Part shown: positions 25,870 to 35,015 of the stretch, piece by piece
Layout: each line of letters begins with the position of its first letter
Numbering within the stretch: the first letter of the stretch is position 1
Source: Planctomycetaceae bacterium
GTDB lineage: Bacteria; Planctomycetota; Planctomycetia; Pirellulales; Pirellulaceae
Direction of reading: 5' to 3'
Assembly (NCBI GenBank): GCA_024642205.1
Contig: JAHEBQ010000034.1
Coordinates: 26,747 to 66,818 of the forward strand
Length of the DNA stretch: 40,072 nucleotides
The notes under the pieces: model-generated
The model's database searches: none
What the model was told of the DNA's origin: nothing
The model's input: the letters and a program-made list of their open reading frames with translations, nothing else
Made by a program: the position numbers and the translations under genes

Positions 25870-26372
25870 GTTGATGCCTTCCAAAAAAAGGTGATATCCA
25901 TTGTAGTAAGTTGTCGCGACCAAGACCAATCCAGGTGGCAAACCGAATTGAATGAGGCTCGACAGATAGCCACGCCCGGTGCGCCCTCGGGATTAATGGG
26001 GCTAAGGGAACTCGGCACGAGCACCGAACCTGTGAGCCCCGTCATGGGCAGCGATCCCAAGTATGATCTGGTGCCCAAAAGAGTCGCCAACTGACGGTAA
26101 AAAAACAAATCTGCGAAGAAAAGTACTGTCTGATCGTCCGATCATTTTGCGGTAAAAGCTCGACTCGCGCCGTGCCGAACCAGCCTCTGGCTCCCCGGTG
26201 AATTCCTCCATGCCGGCTATTTGTCACGGTTCAGATCATTCACGTCGAATCCGTGGATTTCGGGTTCGGTGTCATGGTCACAAATGTGTTCCGATGTCAA
26301 GACAATCATTGAACCCCGCAACAGAAACGTGCCGCTCTGCATGATTGGAATACGGTAATGAACGCACCGGAA
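25870..26372. other. Intergenic or decayed region
   Basis: Several overlapping minus-strand frames (25815-26108, 26002-26211) occur, none with a recognisable domain or good ribosome site. No RNA gene seen. Confidence 0.35.
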
Positions 26373-26945
26373 TTACGATTTGAATGTCTCGATCGCCGAA
26401 TCGCTGTTTTTTGATTTGAAAAAATAATAGGTCGCCGCAGCGACGACGGCCAGAATCATGATGACCCACACCGCGACGGTATACTGCTCAAGTGTCGCCA
26501 GCGTTATCGTCATCACAGTCAAGACGATGCCCACGATCATCAACAACCAGTCAAAGTGAACGCCAGCCAGGCAACAACTTAACGCCAGAAACATGAGCGC
26601 GACATAAGATGCGCCGTCACGGCTAATAATCTGCTTGCGTTCGAGCAGCATCACAACACCGAGAAAGGCCAACAGGAACATCCAATGCGCCAACGTGCGA
26701 CCGACCAGTTGCTTTACCGGCAATCCGTCCTGCTTGGCTTTACCAGTGGATCGCCACAAACCGAGTGCGCCATACACGATCACGACAAACAGCCAGTATT
26801 CCCATGCGCCTTTTTGCAAGGCTTGAGTCAGACCCATGCCAACAAGCGCCAGCACGAGCATAAAACACAACACATAAAACTGGGTTTTCCAGCTGAGACT
26901 GGATTCCGATTTTTGGGTAGGTTTCATTTCGTGGGATTCGTTCAT
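26373..26945 (-). CDS. Multi-pass membrane protein of unknown function
   Basis: The protein is 190 residues from the ATG at 26945, with AGGG about 7 bases upstream. A 20-residue polar N-terminus is followed by about six hydrophobic segments at roughly 22-40 (FYVLCFMLVLALVGMGLTQA), 48-64, 86-101 (HWMFLLAFLGVVMLL), 112-129, 131-150 and 153-172, and a short basic tail with FFKSKNS. Segment 2 and 3 are linked by a basic cytoplasmic loop (RSTGKAKQDGLPVK). No catalytic motif was found. It is a small integral membrane protein, and the gene stands alone in a gene-poor tract. Confidence 0.75.
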   Translation of the reverse strand: MNESHEMKPTQKSESSLSWKTQFYVLCFMLVLALVGMGLTQALQKGAWEYWLFVVIVYGALGLWRSTGKAKQDGLPVKQLVGRTLAHWMFLLAFLGVVMLLERKQIISRDGASYVALMFLALSCCLAGVHFDWLLMIVGIVLTVMTITLATLEQYTVAVWVIMILAVVAAATYYFFKSKNSDSAIETFKS

Positions 26946-28021
26946 CGTATTACCCTGTTTAAATTCAGTGCTCTTTCAGGATGTTCGTTGGATTGAGTCG
27001 ATTGTTAAATCCAACGCCTCCAGCGAGGCACAAACCAGAATACCACGGCGATCTCGTCGATGATCACGCAAAAGACCGTTAAACTCTCAGGTTATTGCGA
27101 ATCGGGAATTCCCGCCGCGCTCACCGCGCATCAGCGCAGTGAAGAAACTCAAAGACAAGAAGACAGTGGCCACAACTGCCAATCATAGGTGATTCGATTC
27201 AACTTGGCGGCAGCGCGATTAAATTAGAGATAGAATTAATTGCGATCATTCCTGACACACTTCCCGACTTTCAAGGAAACTCAATGCTTGTGTCTTGGCT
27301 GATTCAAGGTCCCGGAGTTCCGTTTTGCTCCAGCGCAGCGACTGACCGGTCGGGATAAATTCGGGCAGCTAAAGACCACCAGTTTTTCCAGACAATCGAA
27401 TTCAGCCGGCGACGAGCCGCAGACGGCAGCCAATTCGGACGATTCGGTTTCTGGTCCGCCAGCCAACTGCGCGACGATTGGTAAACAGGAAAGATGATTT
27501 ACAAACCGGTCTGTCTGCCACTCAACGGACGGCAATCTGCCAGAAGACTCGCGGAGTGATGCACAAAACAGAGTTTCGAGACAACAAAAAAACACCCATG
27601 AAGCCAATCTAACGGCCCATGACAAAAGATCTCCAATCGCCGTTTTTGTCCCGTCGCCGACGAATGCAAAGCCGCGAACGACAGGTCAGTTGCAAGGACC
27701 TAGTGCAACGGCTACCGTTGACAGACTACACCGGTAGACTCAACGTCGGTGGCAAAGTCATTGCGACCCGGAAAATGAAGAAGACGTCATGATCCTCCCG
27801 TGGGAAGAAAACTTCGACATGGATTTCGACAAAATGACCAGTGTTAACGTTTCGGATCACTTGCCGCGCATTGCCTTGACGGACATGCTTCACAGGCTGA
27901 CGCTCAACGTTGACCGACCCTTACTATCGCTTGCTGACATCAGTGTGCTCGAAACGGCACAACGGAACAACTCGCCCAGGGAGTTAAGCGAAACTGGATG
28001 TCAGGAACGAGTCAACGCAGT
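26946..28021. other. Long gene-poor region
   Basis: About 1.1 kb without a convincing gene. A 79-residue plus-strand frame (27789-28028) has GAAGAA before its ATG but no known domain, and it runs into the end of the FadL gene. A 114-residue minus-strand frame (27281-27625) looks like chance. CGGGAATTCCCG at 27103-27114 is a 12-bp palindrome. The stretch may hold decayed genes. Confidence 0.35.
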
Positions 28022-29299
28022 TTATTGATAGCTTTGGGGAGCATATTGCATGGATGATGATTCGGAAGCCACGCAATTGGAACTCGCGATGGGTGTACAA
28101 CCACATCGCCAGGTTAATCCAAATGCCACCCAGTAGCTTTCGACCGATGCGGTCGTCCCGCCAAACGTGTCCGTGCCTCGGAACATACCACCCACACTGA
28201 GGTCAAGATCCATTCCCGGCATGACATCGCGAATGCCCACGCCGCCGGTCATTCGATGTTGCGAAACAGAGGCAAACTGGCCTTGCACATACTGCACTGC
28301 TGGAAGACCGCCGATAGGAATCGTGCCACCAATCGTCAATGGAACAGTTGCCAACAGGGGATTTTCGTTATACGCGTAGCCTGCACGCAGTCGAATCCTG
28401 GGATTCACAATATACTGGCTACCGAATTGAAAAACCCATTGATCGTCATAAACAGATTTGAAAAAGTCAGCATCGCTATATTGCTTGAACAGTACATCCG
28501 TTGCCAGCAACAGTCGCCCACACATCAGGTTTCGGTTGGCAATGCCAAAACCAAAGTTGGAAGGCATCGCCAAGTTGATATCCTGGAACGATCCTGTTGG
28601 AAAACGAGCGATATCGTTAAATGAATGGTCCTTCCTTGACTGCCAATAGGCTCCGAATGTCCTCCCCTGTCCAAGATCATAATTCAGACCGATTGACCCG
28701 CGGGTGGCATAATCAGTTTGTGAAGAACTACTGGACGCAAACGGTCCGTCCAAGACTCCGGTTCCCAGGTTGAACGAGGCTCCAACGGACATCCGATCGG
28801 TCATCTGCATCGCGACCGAGTTGACCAAATCCAGGGCGAGCAACGATGCATGCGTCCCGTTAGACTCCGGGACCTGTCGAAAGTCGACGGCGATCCCCGC
28901 ATTTCCCAGAAAGCCAATCCCCACTTTGACCTGTCTTCCCATCACACTGGTGTCGAACAGAACGCCAATATTGGGAATCAGCGAACCAGGTGCTTGAGAT
29001 TTTGCCTGGAAGGGAGAAACACCCGCGAGCGGCGCGTTCGATGTCTGCGTGATGTTATACGTAGGTTCCGCCCACCCTCCCCCGAACGAAAATTGCGTTC
29101 CTTCGAATTGGATCATGGTTGCCGGGTTACCGTAAATGGCAGATTGAAGATCCTGCGGCTGAGAAAGACTTGCTCCACCCATGCCGCTGGATGCCGGCAT
29201 CAGCGAATTATGCAACTCGACCCCGTACGTCTGTCCATACGAGGTTGGAACCATGGAAAGCATCCAGCCGGCAACAAGCAATACAATCGGTAAGCGCAC
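28022..29299 (-). CDS. FadL/OMPP1-family outer-membrane transport protein
   Basis: I place the start at the GTG at 29299 (425 residues). GGGGAGA lies 6 bases upstream, and the GTG opens a tidy signal peptide (RLPIVLLVAGWMLSMVPTSY, cleavage after YGQ). Upstream ATGs (29374, 29341) have no ribosome site. The mature protein begins TYGVELHNSLMPASSGMGGASLSQPQDLQSAIYGNPA, the hatch-domain pattern of FadL/TodX proteins, and continues as amphipathic strands (FSFGGGWAEPTYNI, VKVGIGFLGNAGIAVDF, RMSVGASFNLGTGVL, RLRAGYAYNENPL, YWVAFGLTWRCG) of a 14-strand barrel. It should admit or release hydrophobic molecules such as long-chain fatty acids or hydrocarbons. A Ser/Cys-rich tail follows the barrel. The gene lies 233 bases after a KAS III-type gene on the same strand. 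Confidence 0.9.
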   Translation of the reverse strand: MRLPIVLLVAGWMLSMVPTSYGQTYGVELHNSLMPASSGMGGASLSQPQDLQSAIYGNPATMIQFEGTQFSFGGGWAEPTYNITQTSNAPLAGVSPFQAKSQAPGSLIPNIGVLFDTSVMGRQVKVGIGFLGNAGIAVDFRQVPESNGTHASLLALDLVNSVAMQMTDRMSVGASFNLGTGVLDGPFASSSSSQTDYATRGSIGLNYDLGQGRTFGAYWQSRKDHSFNDIARFPTGSFQDINLAMPSNFGFGIANRNLMCGRLLLATDVLFKQYSDADFFKSVYDDQWVFQFGSQYIVNPRIRLRAGYAYNENPLLATVPLTIGGTIPIGGLPAVQYVQGQFASVSQHRMTGGVGIRDVMPGMDLDLSVGGMFRGTDTFGGTTASVESYWVAFGLTWRCGCTPIASSNCVASESSSMQYAPQSYQ

Positions 29300-29532
29300 G
29301 ATTTTCTCCCCAATCGAAACAAACAACGTCAAGCGTATCATCGGCATAATCGTTAACCGGAGTTGATTTCCCATTTAGCCGCTAGCGTCATTTTTTCGAC
29401 AAAAAACCTCCGGCCCGCAACCAATGTCGGTGACGGAACTAGAAAAAGCGGAAACCGAGCGTGCCAGGACTGGCGAATTGGTTTTCGCCGGCGAGTATTC
29501 AACTCCCGGTTACCAACCAATCATCATGAAGA

Positions 29533-30651
29533 TCAAGGCTGTCGATTCCCACGATCCGCCGATCGCAGTGCAATACAGCCTTGCATCACAAGGGACTTTC
29601 CCGGAGGTCCGACGCTGGCAACCGGGCAGAGAATATTTCCGTCAAGCTGATCCCATTTCTTTGAGATCGCAAACGGAACCGATCCAGAACTGACATTGCC
29701 AATTTCGCTGGTCATACCATTGATCACCTCCCCGGTGAAGCCCGCGTCACGGAGTTTCATCTCCGTTAGCCGAACGATTGCGGTACCCGCCTGGTGCGGC
29801 AGAATGTGCTGGACACGATCTGGTCGGAATCCAACGACCTCCGACATTTCACTGGCTGCATGGGCCATCGCCCTGGTTGCCGAATCAGCAATTCCCATAC
29901 CATCCAGCGAAAACACAACTCGTTCGGCATCGAATCGTTTTCCGCCGTTAGCGGCAGGCGAAAGAACATGGTGGCGACAAGAAAAGTCAAAGAATGGTCG
30001 GCTCGTGGCTATTTTCTCGACAACCGCGTCGAGCAATTCAAACCGAATTGGGTACTTTACGCTATCCGAGCGTGAGATGAGGGTCGCCGTTGCCAGGTCG
30101 CCAAAAATTGCGGCGGTTTCCTGACAGGAATAGTCGGTAATTCGACTGATGCAACTGGAGGTCAGAATCAACAAGAATTCATCTGGCAGCAACTGAATCG
30201 TTGGAGCGAACTTGTACTTGATGATGGATAACGCCTTGGCAAATCCGGCACAAAATGTATTGGTGGCGGCTACTCGTCGCGGCTGAATGTTCATTCTTCG
30301 GACGTATTGGTCGGCCGCCCGATTAAGTTGTTCGCTTCGCGCATGTTCTGCATTGAAGTATTTGCGTGCCATGCGCGACGGAATAAAGGAAGGCGACGTG
30401 AACACGATTCCGGCACAGTCTCGCATGTCGCAACCGGATTCACGGATCAGATTCTCCGTCGCGTGAATTGCCAGGGCGACTTCGTTTTCCGTTGAAACTG
30501 GACGATTGAGGATACCAGTTTGCTTGACAAATTTTCGCGGCATCGACTCGAACCATTCATTCGCCAATATCCACGGCGGTTGAAACGTCGACACGGCGGA
30601 AATTCCAAACGTCTTCGAAAATGCAGTTTGCGATGGAAGTCTGCTAATCAT
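29533..30651 (-). CDS. KAS III-type 3-oxoacyl synthase (FabH-like thiolase fold)
   Basis: The protein is 372 residues from the ATG at 30651 with AGGA 8 bases upstream. The catalytic triad of the FabH class is complete: Cys134 in AATNTFCAGFAKAL, His286 in ILPHQAGTAIV and Asn319 in TSEIGNVSSGSVPFAI. The N-terminal part contains an E-N-E-V-A-L-A-I helix and an extended VFTSPSFIPSRMARKY loop. It condenses an acyl thioester with malonyl-ACP or another acyl thioester. The insert and lack of an adjacent fab or acpP gene suggest a dedicated role (special lipid, polyketide or olefin-type head-to-head condensation), not housekeeping fatty-acid initiation. It is followed on the same strand by a FadL-type porin. 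Cytoplasmic. The exact substrate cannot be assigned. Confidence 0.88.
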   Translation of the reverse strand: MISRLPSQTAFSKTFGISAVSTFQPPWILANEWFESMPRKFVKQTGILNRPVSTENEVALAIHATENLIRESGCDMRDCAGIVFTSPSFIPSRMARKYFNAEHARSEQLNRAADQYVRRMNIQPRRVAATNTFCAGFAKALSIIKYKFAPTIQLLPDEFLLILTSSCISRITDYSCQETAAIFGDLATATLISRSDSVKYPIRFELLDAVVEKIATSRPFFDFSCRHHVLSPAANGGKRFDAERVVFSLDGMGIADSATRAMAHAASEMSEVVGFRPDRVQHILPHQAGTAIVRLTEMKLRDAGFTGEVINGMTSEIGNVSSGSVPFAISKKWDQLDGNILCPVASVGPPGKSLVMQGCIALRSADRGNRQP

Positions 30652-30939
30652 GTTGCAATCCTGTTGTCGCGATACAATCTAAAACTCCGCGACTTACCCG
30701 GCGCTTCTTTGAACTACCGCCGAACGTCTGAATCTGCCACATCTGGAGCTTGACTGATTCAACCCTCACGAACTCGACCAGCATGGATGTTTCCGGCCGA
30801 ATTCGCTGTCGAACAACCTTTGGGGGTTGAGAACCCGTATCAACTGCATGAATCCGGGCCAGGCCCAATCACAGCAATCTCAGACGCGTATCTCTTAAGG
30901 TATGATTCCAGTTTGATTCATAGGCTCGGTGATTTCAAA

Positions 30940-31188
30940 TCAGGGGTGCAATCTGACCGGACTGAGCTGATCGAACACACGATTGGATAAATTTTTTCGA
31001 TTTATTGCGGTTCTGAGCGGCGCTGCGAAACGCGGGAGGAACCGATTTTCGAAAAGCCAGTTTCCTGCATTGATGGTCCAAGGACCCAGGTGGACTGGGT
31101 AACTGCCTTGAATCGTGTTTCCGAACGCCGGGTAATTCGAAAGCAATACTCTCGGCCCCGGAAGACCAAAGAGAGCTACTTGAAGCAT
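30940..31188 (-). CDS. Doubtful small protein
   Basis: An 82-residue ATG-started frame has protein-like composition (VLLSNYPAFGNTIQGSYPV, then GPWTINAGNWLFENRFLPRF), but no ribosome site, no signal peptide and no family I recognise. It could be a gene fragment. A second frame overlaps it on the same strand. Confidence 0.25.
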   Translation of the reverse strand: MLQVALFGLPGPRVLLSNYPAFGNTIQGSYPVHLGPWTINAGNWLFENRFLPRFAAPLRTAINRKNLSNRVFDQLSPVRLHP

Positions 31189-31420
31189 ACGTGCATCGCT
31201 TGCACGGCCCGGATTTCAAATTAATTTCTGGCCGGGATGACTGGAGTCACCTATCCGCATCCGACTTCCTTTCGATCTGGGTCTGTTTGCGTCGCCCGCA
31301 GTGATAGGGACCCTGGCTACGTCGAGACGGGACAGGAAAATTTCCCAACAAAGCACTTTTGCAAACATACTGGCGTTGTCATATAAATGACTGACAGAAA
31401 TCTCTTCTATCCGGCGCGAG

Positions 31421-31452
31421 AACCTGCTGAACGTCGTTCGAATCGGCAGGTT
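31421..31452. promoter_or_regulatory. Inverted repeat upstream of the response regulator
   Basis: AACCTGCTG (31421-31429) pairs with CGGCAGGTT (31444-31452), nine pairs with one wobble, with GAAC/GTTC also pairable inside. It ends 86 bases before the regulator start. It could be an operator or a leader hairpin. Confidence 0.3.
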
Positions 31453-31538
31453 GGGCATCGGATTCCGAAAAGACCCTCCGGATCAAGTCTGCGATCGTTT
31501 TCGCTTCCACTGGCACAAAAATCGGAAAACAACCACAC

Positions 31539-32972
31539 GTGAAGGATTCCTCAAACCAGAACCGGCCAGCCCCATCCGACAATTTTGATTCATCTCCTGC
31601 GCGTATCCTGATCGTCGATGATCAAAAAAGCATGTGCGAAATGTTGGCCGATACGCTTGGCCTCAATGGATACGAAGTTCAATGGCGGACACAAGCGGTT
31701 GAAGCGCTGGAATTGGTAAGGCAAAACCAGTTCGACGTTGTCTTGACCGATCTCAAGATGCCGGACATGAACGGCATCGAGTTTTGCCAATACATCAGCC
31801 GTGAATATTCCGAACTACCGGTTGTCGTGATGACCGCATTCGGCAGTCTTGAATCGGCAGTCTCGGCGATTCGAGCCGGCGCTTTCGATTTCGTCACCAA
31901 ACCGCTGGATTTCGAAATCCTCGAAATCGTACTGCAACGAGCGGTTCACCACTTTCGACTGCGACAGGAAGTCAAGCAACTGAAAGCGGCACTTGACCTG
32001 TCGCAACCCTTTGGAAAGTTGATAGGCAAGAGTACTTCCATGCAACGACTGTACCAGCAACTAGCGCGCGTTGCTGCGGTCGATACAACGGTCCTGATTA
32101 CCGGAGAGAGTGGATCAGGGAAGGAACTCGCAGCCAATTCCATCCATCAGAAAAGCAAACGCCATAACAAGCCGTTTGTTGCAATCAATTGCGCAGCGCT
32201 CCCTGAATCGCTAATGGAGAGTGAACTTTTCGGCCACGTGCCAGGCGCGTTTACCGGAGCGGACAAAAAACACGATGGATTATTTGTCCGTGCCAATGGG
32301 GGCACGCTGTTTCTGGACGAAATCGGTGAGTTGTCGTTGACCATGCAGCCCAAACTACTCCGCGCCCTGGAAGAAAACCGGGTCCGTCCGGTTGGTGGAA
32401 ACGAAGAGATTCCCTTTGATGCCCGGTTGATCACCGCCACGAATCGTGATTTGGAAACCGCGGTCGAAGAAAAAAGATTCCGGGAAGATTTGTTTTACCG
32501 GCTTAACGTGGTTCAAATCGATTTACCGCCATTACGTACACGGGGAACTGACATCCTCTTGCTGGCACAGCAATTCATCCGGACATTTGCCGAGAAATCG
32601 GGTGTCGAAATAAAAGAAATATCAGATAGTGTTGCCCAACGCCTATTGGACTACAACTGGCCCGGCAACGTCCGCGAGTTGCGAAACGCCATGGAGAGAG
32701 CAGTCACATTGACCGATTCGGTAAAACTGTCCGTCGAAGACTTGCCCGAAGCCATCCGCACGTTCCAATCGCGAAAAATGCTGATCGCCGGAGACAACCC
32801 CGAAGAACTGCGGTCGCTTGAGGAAGTCGAGCGAAGATACATATTGCACGTCCTCGACGCAGTCGGTGGCAACCGGACCGTTGCGTCCCAAATACTGGGG
32901 CTGGATCGAAAGACGCTTTACCGCAAACTGCTCCGCTATGAAGGATTGGAAAATTCGGAGCCCGCGGAGTGA
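31539..32972 (+). CDS. NtrC-family sigma-54-dependent response regulator (htrA locus)
   Basis: The protein is 477 residues from a GTG with GGAAAA about 10 bases upstream. The receiver domain (20-140) has IVDDQ, phospho-acceptor Asp71 in VLTDLKMPDMNG and Lys121 in TKPLD. The AAA+ domain (about 160-395) has Walker A GESGSGKE at 189-196, GAFTGA at 236-241, Walker B GGTLFLDEI and the arginine-rich sensor LPPLRTRGTDI. The Fis-type helix-turn-helix GNRTVASQILGLDRKTLYRKL is near 443-465. Its likely kinase lies convergent 112 bases downstream (33085-34530). A consensus -24/-12 promoter with a distal inverted repeat stands before htrA about 1.8 kb away, making that gene the most probable target. Confidence 0.96.
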   Translation: MKDSSNQNRPAPSDNFDSSPARILIVDDQKSMCEMLADTLGLNGYEVQWRTQAVEALELVRQNQFDVVLTDLKMPDMNGIEFCQYISREYSELPVVVMTAFGSLESAVSAIRAGAFDFVTKPLDFEILEIVLQRAVHHFRLRQEVKQLKAALDLSQPFGKLIGKSTSMQRLYQQLARVAAVDTTVLITGESGSGKELAANSIHQKSKRHNKPFVAINCAALPESLMESELFGHVPGAFTGADKKHDGLFVRANGGTLFLDEIGELSLTMQPKLLRALEENRVRPVGGNEEIPFDARLITATNRDLETAVEEKRFREDLFYRLNVVQIDLPPLRTRGTDILLLAQQFIRTFAEKSGVEIKEISDSVAQRLLDYNWPGNVRELRNAMERAVTLTDSVKLSVEDLPEAIRTFQSRKMLIAGDNPEELRSLEEVERRYILHVLDAVGGNRTVASQILGLDRKTLYRKLLRYEGLENSEPAE

Positions 32973-33084
32973 TGCCGTCATTGGGAGACGGAAATTGGTT
33001 GACGTCTTTTCGTTTTGGTGATCCGGATACTTCGAGTTTGCCACCGGATGAAACACAAACTGGTTCCATCCAAACCGGTCGAAT

Positions 33085-34530
33085 TCAACCGCCAATCGCC
33101 GGCAAAAGGATCTGAAACCGCGTGCCTTTGCCGACTTCGCTCTCAACTTCGATCGATCCACCTAACTCCTGGACAATGCCGAACGCGATCGAAAGGCCCA
33201 GCCCGGTTCCCTTTCCCACGTCTTTGGTGGTGAAAAAGGGTTCGAAAATGCTCTCCAGATTTTCGGGCGGAATTCCGCAACCCTGATCCCTGACTGAAAT
33301 TTCCCAATAGTCGTCTGGTTTCGAAGATTTTGAGACTCCTGCGCGCCGCGTCAGGCCTAAATCCAAGGTTCCACCACCGGGCATCGATTGAACGCCATTC
33401 ATGATGATGTTCGTCAAAACCTGGTTCACCTGAGTCGCGTCCACGAACGACATTGCCGGCTGGTCGGCCAGCGAAACTTTGAGTTCGACCTGTTGCTTTT
33501 CGGCCAGCGGAGTCAGCAAACCGATGGCTTGAATCAAAACCTCGTTTAAATCAACGGCTGATTTTTCGGTGGGTGCCTGACGAGCAAAATCCAGAACTTG
33601 CCGGATCATCGCGGATATTCGCTCGATTTCACATTGAATCGTTTCAGCATTTTGCCGGACCTTGTCCTCGGTCAACTTTCCGTTGGCGATGAGAGCGGCG
33701 CGTCCCGAAACAACACTCAGGGGCGTCCCGATTTCGTGAGCGATACTGGCCGCCATCCGTCCCACGGTTTTCAGTCGGTCCGAATGTCTAAGCTGCATCA
33801 TCATGTTGATCTTGTTGCTCGTCTCGTCTTCGATGGCCTGTTTTTGGTCCTCGAGGTGCTGCGACATTTCGTTGATGGAATCAGCCAACTGGCTTAGTTC
33901 ATCGTTGCCGCCAAGCTTCACGCGCCGGGAAAAATCGCCGTCACCAATTCGTTGGGTCGCCTCGTTTAGCTTGGTCAGGGGTCTGGCGATCATCCGTACA
34001 CCAGCAATCCAGACGACCAGAATCGAAACGCCGGCCATCAAGCCAACGGCGATCAGGAATTCGTAAAAATCCTTGACGGTTTCGCGATCATATTCCTCGA
34101 GAGTTGTGGTGAATTCCAGTCCCCCGACCCTCGGTTCGCCAAGGTCAACCGCGTGATAGGTGTAGAGGTTGCGAGTCCCGTCACGATCGGTTGAGATAAA
34201 CGAGGCCGTTTGTTTTTTCGTAATGACTGGCGAAAAATCGCCGGACGCTTGAGGTCGTGTGGTTGCGGTCACCGTCTCTTCAAACCAAACCCAACGCGCA
34301 ATCGGTTGACTTACCTGTGCTGCCAGTTTTTCATTCAAGGCGGTCACTCCGCCTTTCTTCCACGCGTCGACGATTGCGCCTTTCAATTTCTCCGTCATAT
34401 TGTCGGCGTACTGCTGATGGTTCTTCTTGATGCTCGCGAACGTAATCTGGGCGGCATAAAAATTTGAAGCCGCCAGTACCGCGCTCATCGCAATCACCGA
34501 TACGAAAGTGATTTTTGCCGCCAGCTTCAT
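33085..34530 (-). CDS. Membrane sensor histidine kinase (htrA locus)
   Basis: This 481-residue protein starts at the ATG at 34530. First membrane segment about 7-25 (ITFVSVIAMSAVLAASNF). The periplasmic sensor, about 26-157, contains KKNHQQYADNMTEKLKGAIV and a beta-rich half. Second membrane segment about 158-180 (IAVGLMAGVSILVVWIAGV). HAMP 181-233 (RPLTKLNEATQRIGDGDFSR). Dimerisation helix with ASIAHEIGTPLSVV (phospho-acceptor His265). HATPase domain with VNQVLTNIIMNGVQSM (N box), RDQGCGIPP (G1) and KGTGLGLSIAFGI (G2). It reads toward the response regulator and diverges from the htrA transcription unit. It should sense an envelope signal and phosphorylate the neighbouring regulator. The pairing is inferred from position. 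Confidence 0.94.
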   Translation of the reverse strand: MKLAAKITFVSVIAMSAVLAASNFYAAQITFASIKKNHQQYADNMTEKLKGAIVDAWKKGGVTALNEKLAAQVSQPIARWVWFEETVTATTRPQASGDFSPVITKKQTASFISTDRDGTRNLYTYHAVDLGEPRVGGLEFTTTLEEYDRETVKDFYEFLIAVGLMAGVSILVVWIAGVRMIARPLTKLNEATQRIGDGDFSRRVKLGGNDELSQLADSINEMSQHLEDQKQAIEDETSNKINMMMQLRHSDRLKTVGRMAASIAHEIGTPLSVVSGRAALIANGKLTEDKVRQNAETIQCEIERISAMIRQVLDFARQAPTEKSAVDLNEVLIQAIGLLTPLAEKQQVELKVSLADQPAMSFVDATQVNQVLTNIIMNGVQSMPGGGTLDLGLTRRAGVSKSSKPDDYWEISVRDQGCGIPPENLESIFEPFFTTKDVGKGTGLGLSIAFGIVQELGGSIEVESEVGKGTRFQILLPAIGG

Positions 34531-34575
34531 TGGTTGAATCTCATGGCTCGGTCTCGCTTGCAGTGGGAATTCTAA

Positions 34576-34617
34576 CGCGTTGTCTGCCTCAAAATCGGGG
34601 CATCCTGGGACAACGCG
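34576..34617. promoter_or_regulatory. Distal inverted repeat, candidate enhancer for the sigma-54 activator
   Basis: CGCGTTGTC (34576-34584) and GACAACGCG (34609-34617) are perfect 9-bp arms, with inner TGCC (34585-34588) and GGCA (34599-34602). The element ends 145 bases upstream of the -24/-12 promoter at 34762, the usual distance for enhancer sites bound by NtrC-type activators. It also sits 46 bases upstream of the divergent kinase start, so it could control both genes. Confidence 0.5.
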
Positions 34618-34761
34618 GCATTCCGCCCCGCTTCATACGTGACATCGGGTGGTGATTTTCCATGGAATCTGCAGTGGTTTTTTGGACTCGAACCACGAAC
34701 AGTGTGTTGCTTTCCTTCCCACGATACCTCCGCATTCCGTTCTGCCCGGTTAGCTGGTAAT

Positions 34762-34777
34762 TGGCACATGGTATGCA
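34762..34777 (+). promoter_or_regulatory. Sigma-54 (-24/-12) promoter of the htrA transcription unit
   Basis: TGGCACATGGTATGCA matches TGGCACRNNNNTTGCW at all fixed positions but one (A for T at position 12). The invariant GG (34763-34764) and GC (34775-34776) are correctly spaced, and a T precedes the element as in YTGGCAC. It is intergenic, points to the small frame at 35016 and to htrA at 35243, and lies beside a gene for a sigma-54 activator. Confidence 0.7.
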
Positions 34778-35015
34778 ACTGTGCAGACAGTTTAACGTGT
34801 ATCAGCGTGCTTTCCCAATCGTCTTTTCAAATTTTCAAAAGTGTAGTGCGGTGATCATCAAATCGTCAAACAAGTCAACTGCAACAACGCAATCTCTGGC
34901 GAATGATGTTCGACAACTTTGTTATTTTCAACCTTGCCGAACCAAACCAACTGTAGAAACAACTCGTCGACAGAATGATCAGCCGGTGAACAGGTGTACT
35001 CGGCAAGACCAAGAC

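Larger units (their letters stand above)
30652..31538. other. Gene-poor region upstream of the second response regulator
   Basis: Apart from the doubtful frame at 30940-31188 and the inverted repeat at 31421-31452, nothing with clear coding or RNA character was seen. Confidence 0.4.

Noticed and set aside
27660..27790. Possible REP-associated transposase remnant (LPLTDYTGRLN in one frame)
   Set aside because: Similarity is limited to a few residues, and no HUH or catalytic Tyr motif is present.
29424..29693. 89-codon plus-strand frame
   Set aside because: Its second half is antisense to the KAS III C-terminus and it has no ribosome site or known domain.
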